Source: Candidatus Thalassarchaeaceae archaeon (GTDB lineage: Archaea > Thermoplasmatota > Poseidoniia > Poseidoniales > Thalassarchaeaceae). Taken from it: a DNA stretch of 22,524 bases. The notes beneath the pieces were generated by a model. That model saw only the letters and a program-made list of their open reading frames with translations. It did not search any database and had not been told where the DNA came from. Shown in pieces: positions 8,854 to 17,700 of the stretch (positions are counted from its first letter, which is position 1; each line of letters opens with the position of its first letter). The stretch spans positions 2,962 through 25,485 of the forward strand of contig DUJH01000057.1 of the NCBI GenBank assembly GCA_013329905.1, read 5' to 3'. Position numbers and translations under genes: made by a program.

Positions 8854-9471
8854 ATGGCATTGGACATCAAACCAACCCGGTCCGAGCTGATCAACCTCAA
8901 GCGACGCATTAAGCAGACTTCAAGCGGGTACAACTTGCTGAAGATGAAGCGAGATGGTCTGTTCCACGAGTTCCGAACTCTGCTATCAGAGATGATTAGC
9001 GCGAGGGAGGAACTCGTCTCTACCTACCGCGAGGCGGTCGAGGCGATTAGCCTCGCCAGCGCCATCGAGGGAGGTCTAGTGGTGAAGAGCGCGGCGATTG
9101 CAAACTCGGCTTCGCCCGAGGTTCAGGTTAGCCGCCGTAACATCATGGGAGTTGTCGTCCCTCAGGTCGAAGGTAAAAATTTGACCTCGACCATCGAGGA
9201 GCGCGGGACTGGCCTCATCGGAGGCTCGCCTTACATTGATGAGGCGGCTGATGCTTACTCTGCTCTCATCGCTAAGATCGTCAAGGCAGCCGAGATGGAA
9301 GCCACACTCAAGCGCTTGCTTGAAGAGATTGAATCGACCAAGCGACGTGTCAACGCGCTGGAGTTCAAGGTCATTCCAGAAATGAAGGAAGCTCAGGTAT
9401 TCATTCAACTCCGATTAGAGGAGATGGAGAGAGAAGAGACGTTCCGCTTGAAGCGCTTCAAGAACAAGTAA
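8854..9471 (+). CDS. atpD: A-type ATP synthase subunit D (central rotor shaft)
   Basis: Subunit D is the long coiled-coil axle inside the A3B3 head. The 205-residue product begins with the family hallmark PTRSELINLKRRIK and LLKMKRDGLFHEF, and ends with a second long helix rich in Glu, Lys and Arg containing KRRVNALEFKVIPEM (about residues 162-176). The length is typical. AAGGAGGTGAATGA precedes the ATG, the strongest ribosome binding site in the operon. This appears to be the last structural gene of the ATP synthase operon. No separate subunit G follows, unlike in some methanogen operons. Confidence 0.96.
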   Translation: MALDIKPTRSELINLKRRIKQTSSGYNLLKMKRDGLFHEFRTLLSEMISAREELVSTYREAVEAISLASAIEGGLVVKSAAIANSASPEVQVSRRNIMGVVVPQVEGKNLTSTIEERGTGLIGGSPYIDEAADAYSALIAKIVKAAEMEATLKRLLEEIESTKRRVNALEFKVIPEMKEAQVFIQLRLEEMEREETFRLKRFKNK

Positions 9472-9556
9472 TCCACGCTTCAAGCGACGGCTTGCGTCTT
9501 GCGCGGTTTGATAGGTGGGTGCTTGAGTTCACAACCACCGGAGGTGGTTGAATTCC
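9472..9556 (+). other. Gap after the ATP synthase operon with two hairpins
   Basis: The first possible hairpin is CAAGC-GACG-GCTTG (9481-9494), extendable by three pairs across a bulge. It has no T-tract after it, so it is not a convincing terminator. The second is the exact palindrome at 9532-9550, described separately. No clear TATA box is visible, so the next gene may be read through from atpD. Confidence 0.4.
9532..9550 (+). promoter_or_regulatory. Perfect inverted repeat enclosing the ribosome binding site of the next gene
   Basis: CAACCACC (9532-9539) and GGTGGTTG (9543-9550) are exact reverse complements separated by GGA. The Shine-Dalgarno GGAGGTGG (9540-9547) forms the loop and most of the 3' arm. 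The ATG at 9557 is 9 bases beyond. If the mRNA folds here the ribosome binding site is occluded. An in-frame TTG at 9548 lies within the palindrome and is not taken as the start. Confidence 0.5.
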
Positions 9557-12007
9557 ATGTCAGAGCCAGAGGGAATAGTACTCGACCACTCGACTTGGGA
9601 CGAGCAAGAACTGCTACTCCACATCATCCAGCGCTATTTCGACCTCGGTAACGAAGCCCTCGCTGGGCATGCATGGGAAGCAAGAGCGAAGACTGGCCGA
9701 TCCGATTCGGATGCGCTCATTGAACTCAACACCGAATTCGAACCACTTGGATATCTAGCGATGCTCGACGAAGGCAATCCACCTGTCCTAAGCATGTCCC
9801 ATCTCCCAGAAGACCAGCCGATTATCCCAAATTGGCAGATGTCATTAGTCTGGGTGATGATGGCTGGATTCCTAACTCTCATCGGTAGCGCTTGGCTGCA
9901 ACAGTACCATCCTAGTGCGATGGCTCTTGATTCAGATTTGCTGCGCGAATCAGTTCTCTACATGGCGCTACCAATGATACTGGCACTCGGCCTCGCTAGC
10001 GAGGCCAGACGTCGAATGGCAGCTTACTTCGGCGTCGACATCGGCCACGTGGTCCCACTCGCATTCCCAATCATGTCACCGAGTTGGCCATTCGGTTTGG
10101 CAGGAGTCCTCAGTCAGCGACGCCCCGACCTTCTACCGATACCCAATCGCCGAGCGCTGGCAATGATCGAATTCACCGCACCGCTCGTTCTCTTCTCAAC
10201 GGGAACTCTCCTCACACTTCTCGGACTCCATTTGACTCCTCTTGAGCCACCAGAACTCAGTTCCGCTCCCATCGCCTTCCAGAACAATCCGCTCATCAAC
10301 CTCCTTGCTCTCGACTGGCTCGGTGACTCCCTCTCGGTCAAACTGCAATGGATTCACCTCACCGGCCTAACAGGAATCGGTCTAACTCTTCTTGGCTGGA
10401 CTCTGCTGCTACCAATCCCAGGTCTCCCTGGAGATCGCATCATGCACGCTCTCATCGGTCCAGCCAAGATGTCTGATTCCACCCGACAGACGACCATCTT
10501 CATCACAATGCTCGCAGCGATGGTCGTGGTTTTCGCCAATACCGATTACCTGCCTTGGCTGCTAATCGTTGCACTGGGCGCGATGCGGCGCTTCAGTCCG
10601 GAGAATTCACCAGCGCCGCTCGTGGTCGACGAATCGATCATCCCGTCTCCAGAAACCCGTAATCGATTCATCGCAATCCTCCTCTTCGTGATGATTGCAG
10701 GTTTCCCTGGAATGACTCCTTCTTACGCTGTAGCAGATTGGGACGAAGGTCTTGACACATCAGGATGGGATGAGGAGATTGATCTGACTATTTCCGAGAT
10801 ATACAATCTCAGCCTCGAACTAACGCCAGCTGGCGTCACCGAAGTCTCCGGCTGGCTACAATTCCGCCTTGAGGGCGAAAATGCCCACGCTTGGGAAATT
10901 TCATCGCCCCAATTCAACGAATTTGGTTTCCATCGATTCGACGGAGTAACCCAATCTTCCGAGGCGATGGTCAGCATCACTATCACTCCTCTCGACATCG
11001 CCCTCGACAATCCGACTATTGTTCCAGACACGTCGATGTTGCTACGGATTCTAATCGATGTCGAAGGCCACATCGACGAGCACCTAACGGTGCTACGACA
11101 TCCAACTACGACCTCGCCAATCGATCCACTTTGGTTGCTTATCGAAGATACCGAAACGCCTCGGATTTGCGTTTCTGTCGACAAGGTGGATAGCACACCA
11201 GCGAACCTAGCCCTGACCAACCCATTTTGGGAGTTTGAAAATGAGACGAATTTGACCGAAGCCGGCCTTTACGACGTTTGCCTTCGAGGACATGAGGGTG
11301 CTTTGCAGTCCTCGCCTTATCGCGATGAATACCGTCGCTTGATGGGTCCCGTTTTGGCTCTTGAATTCGATGATGGCGAGCATATTCTTTGGTGGATGCC
11401 GATTAATGGAACCGAGATTGAACTCAGAGTTTCAGACCAAGATTGGGACCTGCCCTATTGGCTGGCCTCAAACCTACCTTACACCATTACCTACGGAGTA
11501 ACTGGCAATGCCTTCTGCCCCTCGAGTATTGTTGTTCCACAGATGGAGACGAGCGGTCCGTGGAATTGGACTTTCTCGGACCGCTCAACAATAATGATTC
11601 CAGCCGGCGACAATGGCGACGGCACTCTGTATTTCGAATCTGATGGATGGCTAGCCTTCTGCCAGATGGGGGAGATGATGCGATCGTATCGAATAGTCGA
11701 AGGAGAGGATGTTCTTCTTGTTCCTGGCGATCTTGAATCGGGTCTTACGCTGAGTCAATATGTCATCGTGAATCGTGAAAATAAATCGATGGATGTCCGA
11801 GTCGAATGGACGGGGGACGCTCCAGACTCGGACGTCTGGGAGGTCAGCATCCCTGACTTTATCGAGGCCGATTCGGATGCTGTCATCGACATTTCACCGA
11901 ATGGAGAATTGCCGTTGTACCGAGCGGTCTGGGTAAGTGTAGGTGAGGGCGAAATCACCGTTCATCTCGCTGCGCGCTGTCCAGTGGATGGCTGCGAGGT
12001 GGGCTGA
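9557..12007 (+). CDS. Site-2-protease-like (M50/EGY family) membrane protein lacking zinc ligands, with large C-terminal exported domain
   Basis: This 816-residue protein appears to be a degenerate member of the EGY-type site-2 protease family. Family-like elements occur in order. An N-terminal soluble part has FEPLGYLAML. A membrane segment follows (about 96-113), then a second (132-149) ending where the HExxH motif should be. Next are a PFGLAGVL loop with LPIPNRRALA (about 195-204), a helix (203-226), and a helix ending LLLPIPGLPGD (283-293) where the family has LLPxGQLDGG. Further membrane segments lie at about 312-337 and 371-388. The HExxH site reads S148-E-A-R-R152, keeping only the glutamate, and the DGG site is altered to PGD. 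So zinc proteolysis looks impossible and a chaperone, inhibitor or scaffold role is more likely (inference). Residues about 390-816 form a beta-rich domain with six cysteines, probably outside the cell. The start is ATG 9557. The stop overlaps panE. Confidence 0.75.
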   Translation: MSEPEGIVLDHSTWDEQELLLHIIQRYFDLGNEALAGHAWEARAKTGRSDSDALIELNTEFEPLGYLAMLDEGNPPVLSMSHLPEDQPIIPNWQMSLVWVMMAGFLTLIGSAWLQQYHPSAMALDSDLLRESVLYMALPMILALGLASEARRRMAAYFGVDIGHVVPLAFPIMSPSWPFGLAGVLSQRRPDLLPIPNRRALAMIEFTAPLVLFSTGTLLTLLGLHLTPLEPPELSSAPIAFQNNPLINLLALDWLGDSLSVKLQWIHLTGLTGIGLTLLGWTLLLPIPGLPGDRIMHALIGPAKMSDSTRQTTIFITMLAAMVVVFANTDYLPWLLIVALGAMRRFSPENSPAPLVVDESIIPSPETRNRFIAILLFVMIAGFPGMTPSYAVADWDEGLDTSGWDEEIDLTISEIYNLSLELTPAGVTEVSGWLQFRLEGENAHAWEISSPQFNEFGFHRFDGVTQSSEAMVSITITPLDIALDNPTIVPDTSMLLRILIDVEGHIDEHLTVLRHPTTTSPIDPLWLLIEDTETPRICVSVDKVDSTPANLALTNPFWEFENETNLTEAGLYDVCLRGHEGALQSSPYRDEYRRLMGPVLALEFDDGEHILWWMPINGTEIELRVSDQDWDLPYWLASNLPYTITYGVTGNAFCPSSIVVPQMETSGPWNWTFSDRSTIMIPAGDNGDGTLYFESDGWLAFCQMGEMMRSYRIVEGEDVLLVPGDLESGLTLSQYVIVNRENKSMDVRVEWTGDAPDSDVWEVSIPDFIEADSDAVIDISPNGELPLYRAVWVSVGEGEITVHLAARCPVDGCEVG

Positions 12008-12960
12008 TGCGAATCGCTGTGCTCGGTGTCGGTGCCATCGGAGGAGTCGTCCTCGGTACGCTGTCAGACACCGATGCTGACCTCGTCGCTGTTTCACGCG
12101 GTTCAGCAGCTTCGAACTTGGAGATGATCGGTCTGATTCTACATTCTCCGGAAGGAGCGATTGAGATGATACCACCCACTCGTTTCTTGGTTGTGGATAG
12201 TGAGGAAGGTCCTGTATCTGAGCAAATTCGAGGGACCTGCGATGCCGCTATTATCTGTGGTAAGGCGGCATCGACTCCAGTTCTTGCTCAATTGGCTGAG
12301 GAGCTATTGATTCCAGGCGGGCTGGCCATCAGCGTTCAGAATGGACTTGGCCATCCCGAAATGCTCGCGCACCGACTGGGGCGCGAGCGCGTTCTAGGAG
12401 GCTCGATTACTCACGGCGCTTGGCGCGATGGTGAAGGCGAGGTGCATTGGGTTGGCCGTGGCGCCGTACGTTTGGGCAATCTCGACGGAGGCGCGCCAGG
12501 AGAGGTTGCAGCTGACCTTGTGGCTGCGCTGGATGATGCTGGATTGGAACCGATTTGGTCGGAGGACGTCCAGATTATCGTGTGGCGGAAGTTGCTGCTG
12601 AACGTTGCAATCAATCCTGTTTGTGCTATCGCTGGTGTTCGCAATGGGGCCCTTGCAGAGGTGCCTGAACTGTGGGATCAAGCGATGGCTGCGATGGTCG
12701 AGGCTGCGGCTGTGGCGCGGGCCTCGGGTGTTGATTTGGGCGAGATAGATTTGGATTCGCATCTTCGCAAGGTAGTCGAAGCCACTGCCGACAATCGCTG
12801 CTCGATGTTGCAGGATGTGATGGCTGGACGCGCCACTGAGATCGATTCACTCTGTGGCGCAGTGGTCGAGCGTGGTGAGGCTGTTGGAATTCCAACTCCT
12901 GCGAATCAGTCTCTTTACGCGCTCGTCAAAGGTATCGAGAGATCTGGCGAATTCGCTTGA
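12007..12960 (+). CDS. panE: 2-dehydropantoate 2-reductase (ketopantoate reductase)
   Basis: This cytosolic NAD(P)H-dependent enzyme reduces ketopantoate to pantoate in coenzyme A synthesis. The product is 317 residues, normal for the family. The dinucleotide-binding loop is GVGAIGG (residues 7-13). The catalytic lysine is K195 in WRKLLLNVAINPVCAI, with N199 following. The C-terminal helical domain has the family pattern CSMLQDVMAGRATEID and a GIPTPANQSLYALVKGIE ending. The ATG uses the last base of the upstream stop (TGATG arrangement), which implies translational coupling to the membrane protein gene before it. Its stop lies one base from the convergent nadB stop. No other CoA or pantothenate gene is in the window. 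Confidence 0.92.
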   Translation: MRIAVLGVGAIGGVVLGTLSDTDADLVAVSRGSAASNLEMIGLILHSPEGAIEMIPPTRFLVVDSEEGPVSEQIRGTCDAAIICGKAASTPVLAQLAEELLIPGGLAISVQNGLGHPEMLAHRLGRERVLGGSITHGAWRDGEGEVHWVGRGAVRLGNLDGGAPGEVAADLVAALDDAGLEPIWSEDVQIIVWRKLLLNVAINPVCAIAGVRNGALAEVPELWDQAMAAMVEAAAVARASGVDLGEIDLDSHLRKVVEATADNRCSMLQDVMAGRATEIDSLCGAVVERGEAVGIPTPANQSLYALVKGIERSGEFA

Positions 12961-12961
12961 T

Positions 12962-14608
12962 TTACTCACAATCGATATTGTAGTGCAACCCGACGTTTTC
13001 ACGCCGAGCGATTGAGGCTTCGATGACAAGCTCGGCGCAGATAATCAGATTTCGTAACTCGACCATATCCTGAGTCGGCTTCGTAGCATGCCAAATGGGC
13101 ACTACTTCAGAGCGGATTTGGGCAATACCTCGACGCGCTCTCTCAAGCCTAACGTCGCTCTTCACCAGTCCGACGTCATTGGTCATCATACTGCGCAGCG
13201 CCAGTAAGTCACTGCGAAGCGCACCGTGTTCAGCTAATTCATCGAGATCCTCACCCCGCCATCGGGTGATGTCCTCGACAACATCTGGCAGTAATTCGCT
13301 CTCAGCCAGTTTGACGATATCACCTGCTGCTCGCTCAGAATAGACAACCGCCTCAAGCAGCGAGTTCGAAGCCAATCGATTCGCCCCGTGCAGTCCAGTC
13401 TGAGCGACCTCACCAATCGCGTACAGCCCAGGCAGAACATGACCATCGTGAAGGGCTCGTCCCTTCTCATCAACCGTTACTCCTCCTACTAGGTAGTGAG
13501 CGGCGGGACGGACTGGGATTGGATCTGGGCCGAGGTCAATTCCGAGTTCCGCAACTCGGCCAGCAATCGTGGGGAACTGGTCGCGGAGCGCAGCGGCATC
13601 GAGATGTTCAGTCACCAGCAGGACATGTGAATCTCCGCTATTCTTCAACTCGCGATCTGTAGCTCTCGCAACAACATCGCGAGTATCGAGAGATCCTTTC
13701 TCGGAGTAGCGTTCCATGTACGAAGAAGCGGCTGGTGAACCAGCCGCTGAAAAACCACCAGCAGCCCTCCAAGATTCATGCTCGGAACGAGTCATCAGAA
13801 TCGCCCCGTGCCCTCGCATGGCCTCAGTAATCAAGAAAGGATTCTCGGAATCGACGGCCAGAGCCGTCGGATGAAATTGTATGAATTCCATATCGGAAAC
13901 ATCTGCACCAACCCGATGAGCCATCGCCACACCATCCCCTGTAGAAACAGGTGGGTTGGTGGTAGCAAGGTGAAGCATCCCTGCTCCTCCAGAAGCCAGA
14001 ACCACGCAGCGTGAAGCCAGCGTGTACACTTTGCCGTCTGGAGCCAAGCACCACAGTCCTGCAACACCAGCAGATGGATCATTCAAGTCACGGCGAACAA
14101 GGTCAAGCACCATCCAATTTTCCAAAATACGCAGACCTGATTCGTATTCTCCCGCAACGCCGCGAGTCAGGGCACGCTCAATCTCAGCCCCAGTACGATC
14201 TCTCGAATGCAGTATCCTGCGCTCAGAGTGCCCGCCTTCACGTGTCAAATCATACAATCCGTCAGCACTCAAATCAAATTGAACACCATGTTCGATGAGG
14301 TCGCGGATGCGCAAAGCAGCCTCAGTAACAACAGAGCGCACCACGCCCTCGTCGCACAAACCACCTCCGGAGGCCAAAGTATCGCGGACATGCGCTTCCA
14401 AAGCCTCCTCATCGTCAACCTCCAGGACTCCAGCGATGCCACCTTGAGCCCAGTTTGTGGAGGAGGTGGAGAGGCTTTTCTTGGTGACGATAGCGACCGA
14501 CAATCCGGCACGAAAGCATCGAAGCGCTAGGAATAAACCTGCGATGCCCGAACCAATCACCGCTACATCGACCGGCGGCAGCGAACGATTCGAAGCATCC
14601 TCCGCCAT
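12962..14608 (-). CDS. nadB: L-aspartate oxidase
   Basis: This FAD enzyme oxidises L-aspartate to iminoaspartate, the first step of de novo NAD synthesis; quinolinate synthase (NadA) takes the product. The protein is 548 residues, typical of NadB. The FAD-binding motif is VIGSGIAGL (17-25), followed by TNWAQGGIAGV. The active-site blocks of the succinate dehydrogenase/fumarate reductase flavoprotein family are present: EFIQFHPTAL, LITEAMRGHGA, and GLYAIGEVAQTGLHGANRLA. These favour NadB over a succinate dehydrogenase flavoprotein, whose neighbours would include iron-sulfur and membrane subunits. The start is supported by TGAGG 7 bases upstream. The gene is convergent with panE and divergent from smc. 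NadA and NadC are not in the window. Confidence 0.95.
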   Translation of the reverse strand: MAEDASNRSLPPVDVAVIGSGIAGLFLALRCFRAGLSVAIVTKKSLSTSSTNWAQGGIAGVLEVDDEEALEAHVRDTLASGGGLCDEGVVRSVVTEAALRIRDLIEHGVQFDLSADGLYDLTREGGHSERRILHSRDRTGAEIERALTRGVAGEYESGLRILENWMVLDLVRRDLNDPSAGVAGLWCLAPDGKVYTLASRCVVLASGGAGMLHLATTNPPVSTGDGVAMAHRVGADVSDMEFIQFHPTALAVDSENPFLITEAMRGHGAILMTRSEHESWRAAGGFSAAGSPAASSYMERYSEKGSLDTRDVVARATDRELKNSGDSHVLLVTEHLDAAALRDQFPTIAGRVAELGIDLGPDPIPVRPAAHYLVGGVTVDEKGRALHDGHVLPGLYAIGEVAQTGLHGANRLASNSLLEAVVYSERAAGDIVKLAESELLPDVVEDITRWRGEDLDELAEHGALRSDLLALRSMMTNDVGLVKSDVRLERARRGIAQIRSEVVPIWHATKPTQDMVELRNLIICAELVIEASIARRENVGLHYNIDCE

Positions 14609-14789
14609 ACTAATTCCTCAGAGGATTTACCATTGAAGATTGTCCAGCCGCCAACTACCCCTCCGGCGTTTGAAACAAGTGTCTGCAATCGTAGTGCGAA
14701 CCTCGCCGATGCCTCAACCTTCATAGTCTGTTAATGGTCGAGGGCAAGCCTGACGTTGGACATTTTTCCTTCGTCAAAAGGGTGATGGG
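14609..14789. other. Divergent nadB/smc intergenic region
   Basis: This 181-base region must hold the promoters of nadB (minus) and smc (plus). The nadB ribosome binding site lies in a small palindrome, CCTCAGAGG (14616-14624). The smc start is preceded by GGTGAT at 14781-14786. I could not place a convincing TATA box for either gene, and I see no RNA gene or other structure. Confidence 0.5.
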
Positions 14790-17700
14790 ATGCACTTGTT
14801 GAGAATTGAAGTTGAGAATTTCAAATCGTTCGGCGGTGAGATTACAATCCCGTTTGATGAAGGATTCACAGCGATAACCGGTCCGAACGGGTCGGGGAAG
14901 TCAAATTCCGGCGACGCTATCCAATTTGTCCTCGGCACACGTTCGACAAAGGTCATGCGAGCGGACAATGTTGCTGATTTGATCTTCAATGGCGGAAAGC
15001 GCGGCAAACCCGCGCGTCACATGTCGGTGACGCTCGTCTTCGCGAATACTCCTGAGTTGGACGGGCGTCGCCGTCTTCGTGTTGATGAGGATGAGGCCTC
15101 TTTCACGAGAAGCGTTAGATTGAATCGAAAGAATCAGCCTAACTCATCTTACCGAATTGGTGAGCGCAGCGTTACTGCGACTGAGATGCGCAGGACTCTA
15201 GCCGAGGCTGGATTGCACGGTGATGGCTACAATATCGTGCTTCAAGGTGATGTCACTACTCTTGCTACGATGACTGATTGGAAGCGCCGCGGTGTGCTCG
15301 AGGAAGTTGCTGGAGTCACTGCTTACGATTCTGAGATTCGCGGCGCGAATAACCAACGAAAGGCTGTCGAACATGATATCGAGACGATTGAATTGTTCGA
15401 GGCGGATCAGAAGGCGCGCCTGAAGAAGTTGGAGAAGGAACGTGAACAGGCGCTGAAATATCGCGATTTGAAAGAGCAATTGGATGTGGCGAGAATTGTT
15501 CTCGCTCAGGCTCGCTATCGAAATCGCGTCGATGAGATCCGCATGCTCAACGAAGACCATCAGAAATACTTGGAACGGGATCAAAAGGTCCGTGAGAGTG
15601 TTCGTGGTAACGAAGCTCGGCTACTCGCTTTGGAAGAGGAACTCGTCAAGGTCACTCGCGATCTCGAAGATATGGCGACTGGCGAATCGAAGGCTGTGAT
15701 GGACGAGATCCGAACTTTGGAGATTGAAGTTGAGACCAGTCGGGATCGAATTGGAGATCAAAAGCGAGCCGCATCGGATGCTAATGATGAGATTGAGGTA
15801 ATCCAAGGTGACCTCGATTCGGTCTTGGGCGCGGTCGAGAAATTGGTTGCCGAGGTCGATGCTGCAAAGCAGGCTGTCGAGGGGGCCAATGGTGACCTTG
15901 ACAAGGCTGAAGCCGATGAGAATGAGGCGCGCAAAGCCATTGAATCCGGCGACAGGCATTCACGCGATCTGAATCGTGCTCTTGGATTGGCAACCGACGA
16001 GGTCAACAAGGTTCACGCAATCAGAGCCGAGGCTCGCCTCGAATCAGATAGGGCCGAGCAAGCGGACAGATTGGCTTCGGACAATTTGGCCGATTTGGAA
16101 GAGCAGTACGAAATCGTCTCGCTGGAGCGAGATGATTTGGAACTCACCGGAGAAGATCTGCGCGAGGACAAACCCCCTGAGGACCGCGAGTCTTTGGCGG
16201 TCCAACTCACTACGCTACAGAAGCAAGAGGTTGCACTTCGCGAAGATCGCGATAGGGCTGAGGAACAATTGCGCGAGGCAAATCGCGCGTTAGATCGAGT
16301 TCGGGCTGCGCAGGAGGCCCGCTCCTCTAAGCCTGGATCTGCAGTCACTCTTCGCACACTCTCCAAGTTGCGGGAGAGTGGAGAGATTCGAGGAATACTC
16401 GGTTCTCTCGGCGAATTGACTTCGCCGAAAGATAGCGCTCACGAGGAGGCCCTTGCCTTCGCTCTAGGCGGTGGCATGAATTCTATCGTCGTCAGTGACG
16501 ACAAGGTTGCGGGCAGTTGCATCAAGTGGCTGCGAGCCAATGGTGGCGGCCGTGCTACCTTCCTCCCTCTCAACAAAATCAGCGCATCTCGCGCTAAAGG
16601 GCGCGCCCTGATGGTCGCCCGCAACCCCGGAATCATCGGCTTCGCCCACGATTTGCTCGACTTCGACGAGGCAATTGAGACGGCGGTGCTCTTCGCCTGC
16701 CGCAATACTCTCATCGTGCAATCGATGGATGTTGCACGCCGCAATATGGGTGGCGTGCGAATGGTCACGCTCGACGGTTCAATCGTCGAGGCTACCGGAG
16801 CGATGACTGGCGGTTCTGCTTCCAAGGGCGCTCGTCCATCCTTCGGAGGGGCTGGCGCAGCTGGAGCAGGAATGGAGAATCTTGAGGCCGCGGTTGAGCG
16901 CGGCAATCTGCGCTATGCGACAGTCGAAGCCGCGCTGAAGGAAATACGCGACAGTCAGAATGAGGTCCGTAACCGAATTCACGGCCTCGACGATAGCAAT
17001 CACTCAGTCAAGCTGAGGAATTGGAAGGCCGATGTCAAGATTGCACAGAAGCAGGTCGACGACACCGCCCGAAAGGTAGTCGAAGCCCGTACCGAGCACA
17101 ATAAGTTGGAGGTGGCAAGCCGCAAGGCGATCGAGGCTGCAGCCGCCGCCGAGACCAATTACGAGTCAGCTGCAGAAGCCCGCCGGCAGGCGGCCGAGAC
17201 GTTACAGGATCAGACACCCGACCATCTTTCTCAACTACTCAGAAGCGCTCAGGACACTCGGACTGAGGCCGAGCGAACCAAACTCAGAGCAGAAGCAGAC
17301 ATCGCCTCAGGCGACGAGCGACTGCGAGTCCTAAACGATCGTAAGAATGACCTGACTCGGTCCCTCGAGCACCAAAACACAATCATCACATCAGCGACTA
17401 CAGCTATCGAACAACTCGATACTGCGATTGCTAAGGCCGACGAAGACCTGAAGGAACTCAGAGAGACGGCCTCACAATTCAATGAGGAACATCAAATCCT
17501 CACCGCTCGCAGGGACGAAATCGTCGATGAGCGTGCAAGCCTGCGCGCTCATATCGAACAAATGCAAACCCAGCGCGAGACCATCAGATCGAGACTTGAG
17601 GGGCTCGTCGAGAATATCAGGAACAAAGAGGGAACTCTGGACGAGCTCAGGGCAGAACTCGCTGAGAACCAGATTTCCCTACCTGAATCAGACATTCAAT

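Noticed and set aside
9481..9494. Terminator after atpD
   Set aside because: The CAAGC/GCTTG hairpin is short and lacks a following T-tract, which archaeal termination normally needs.
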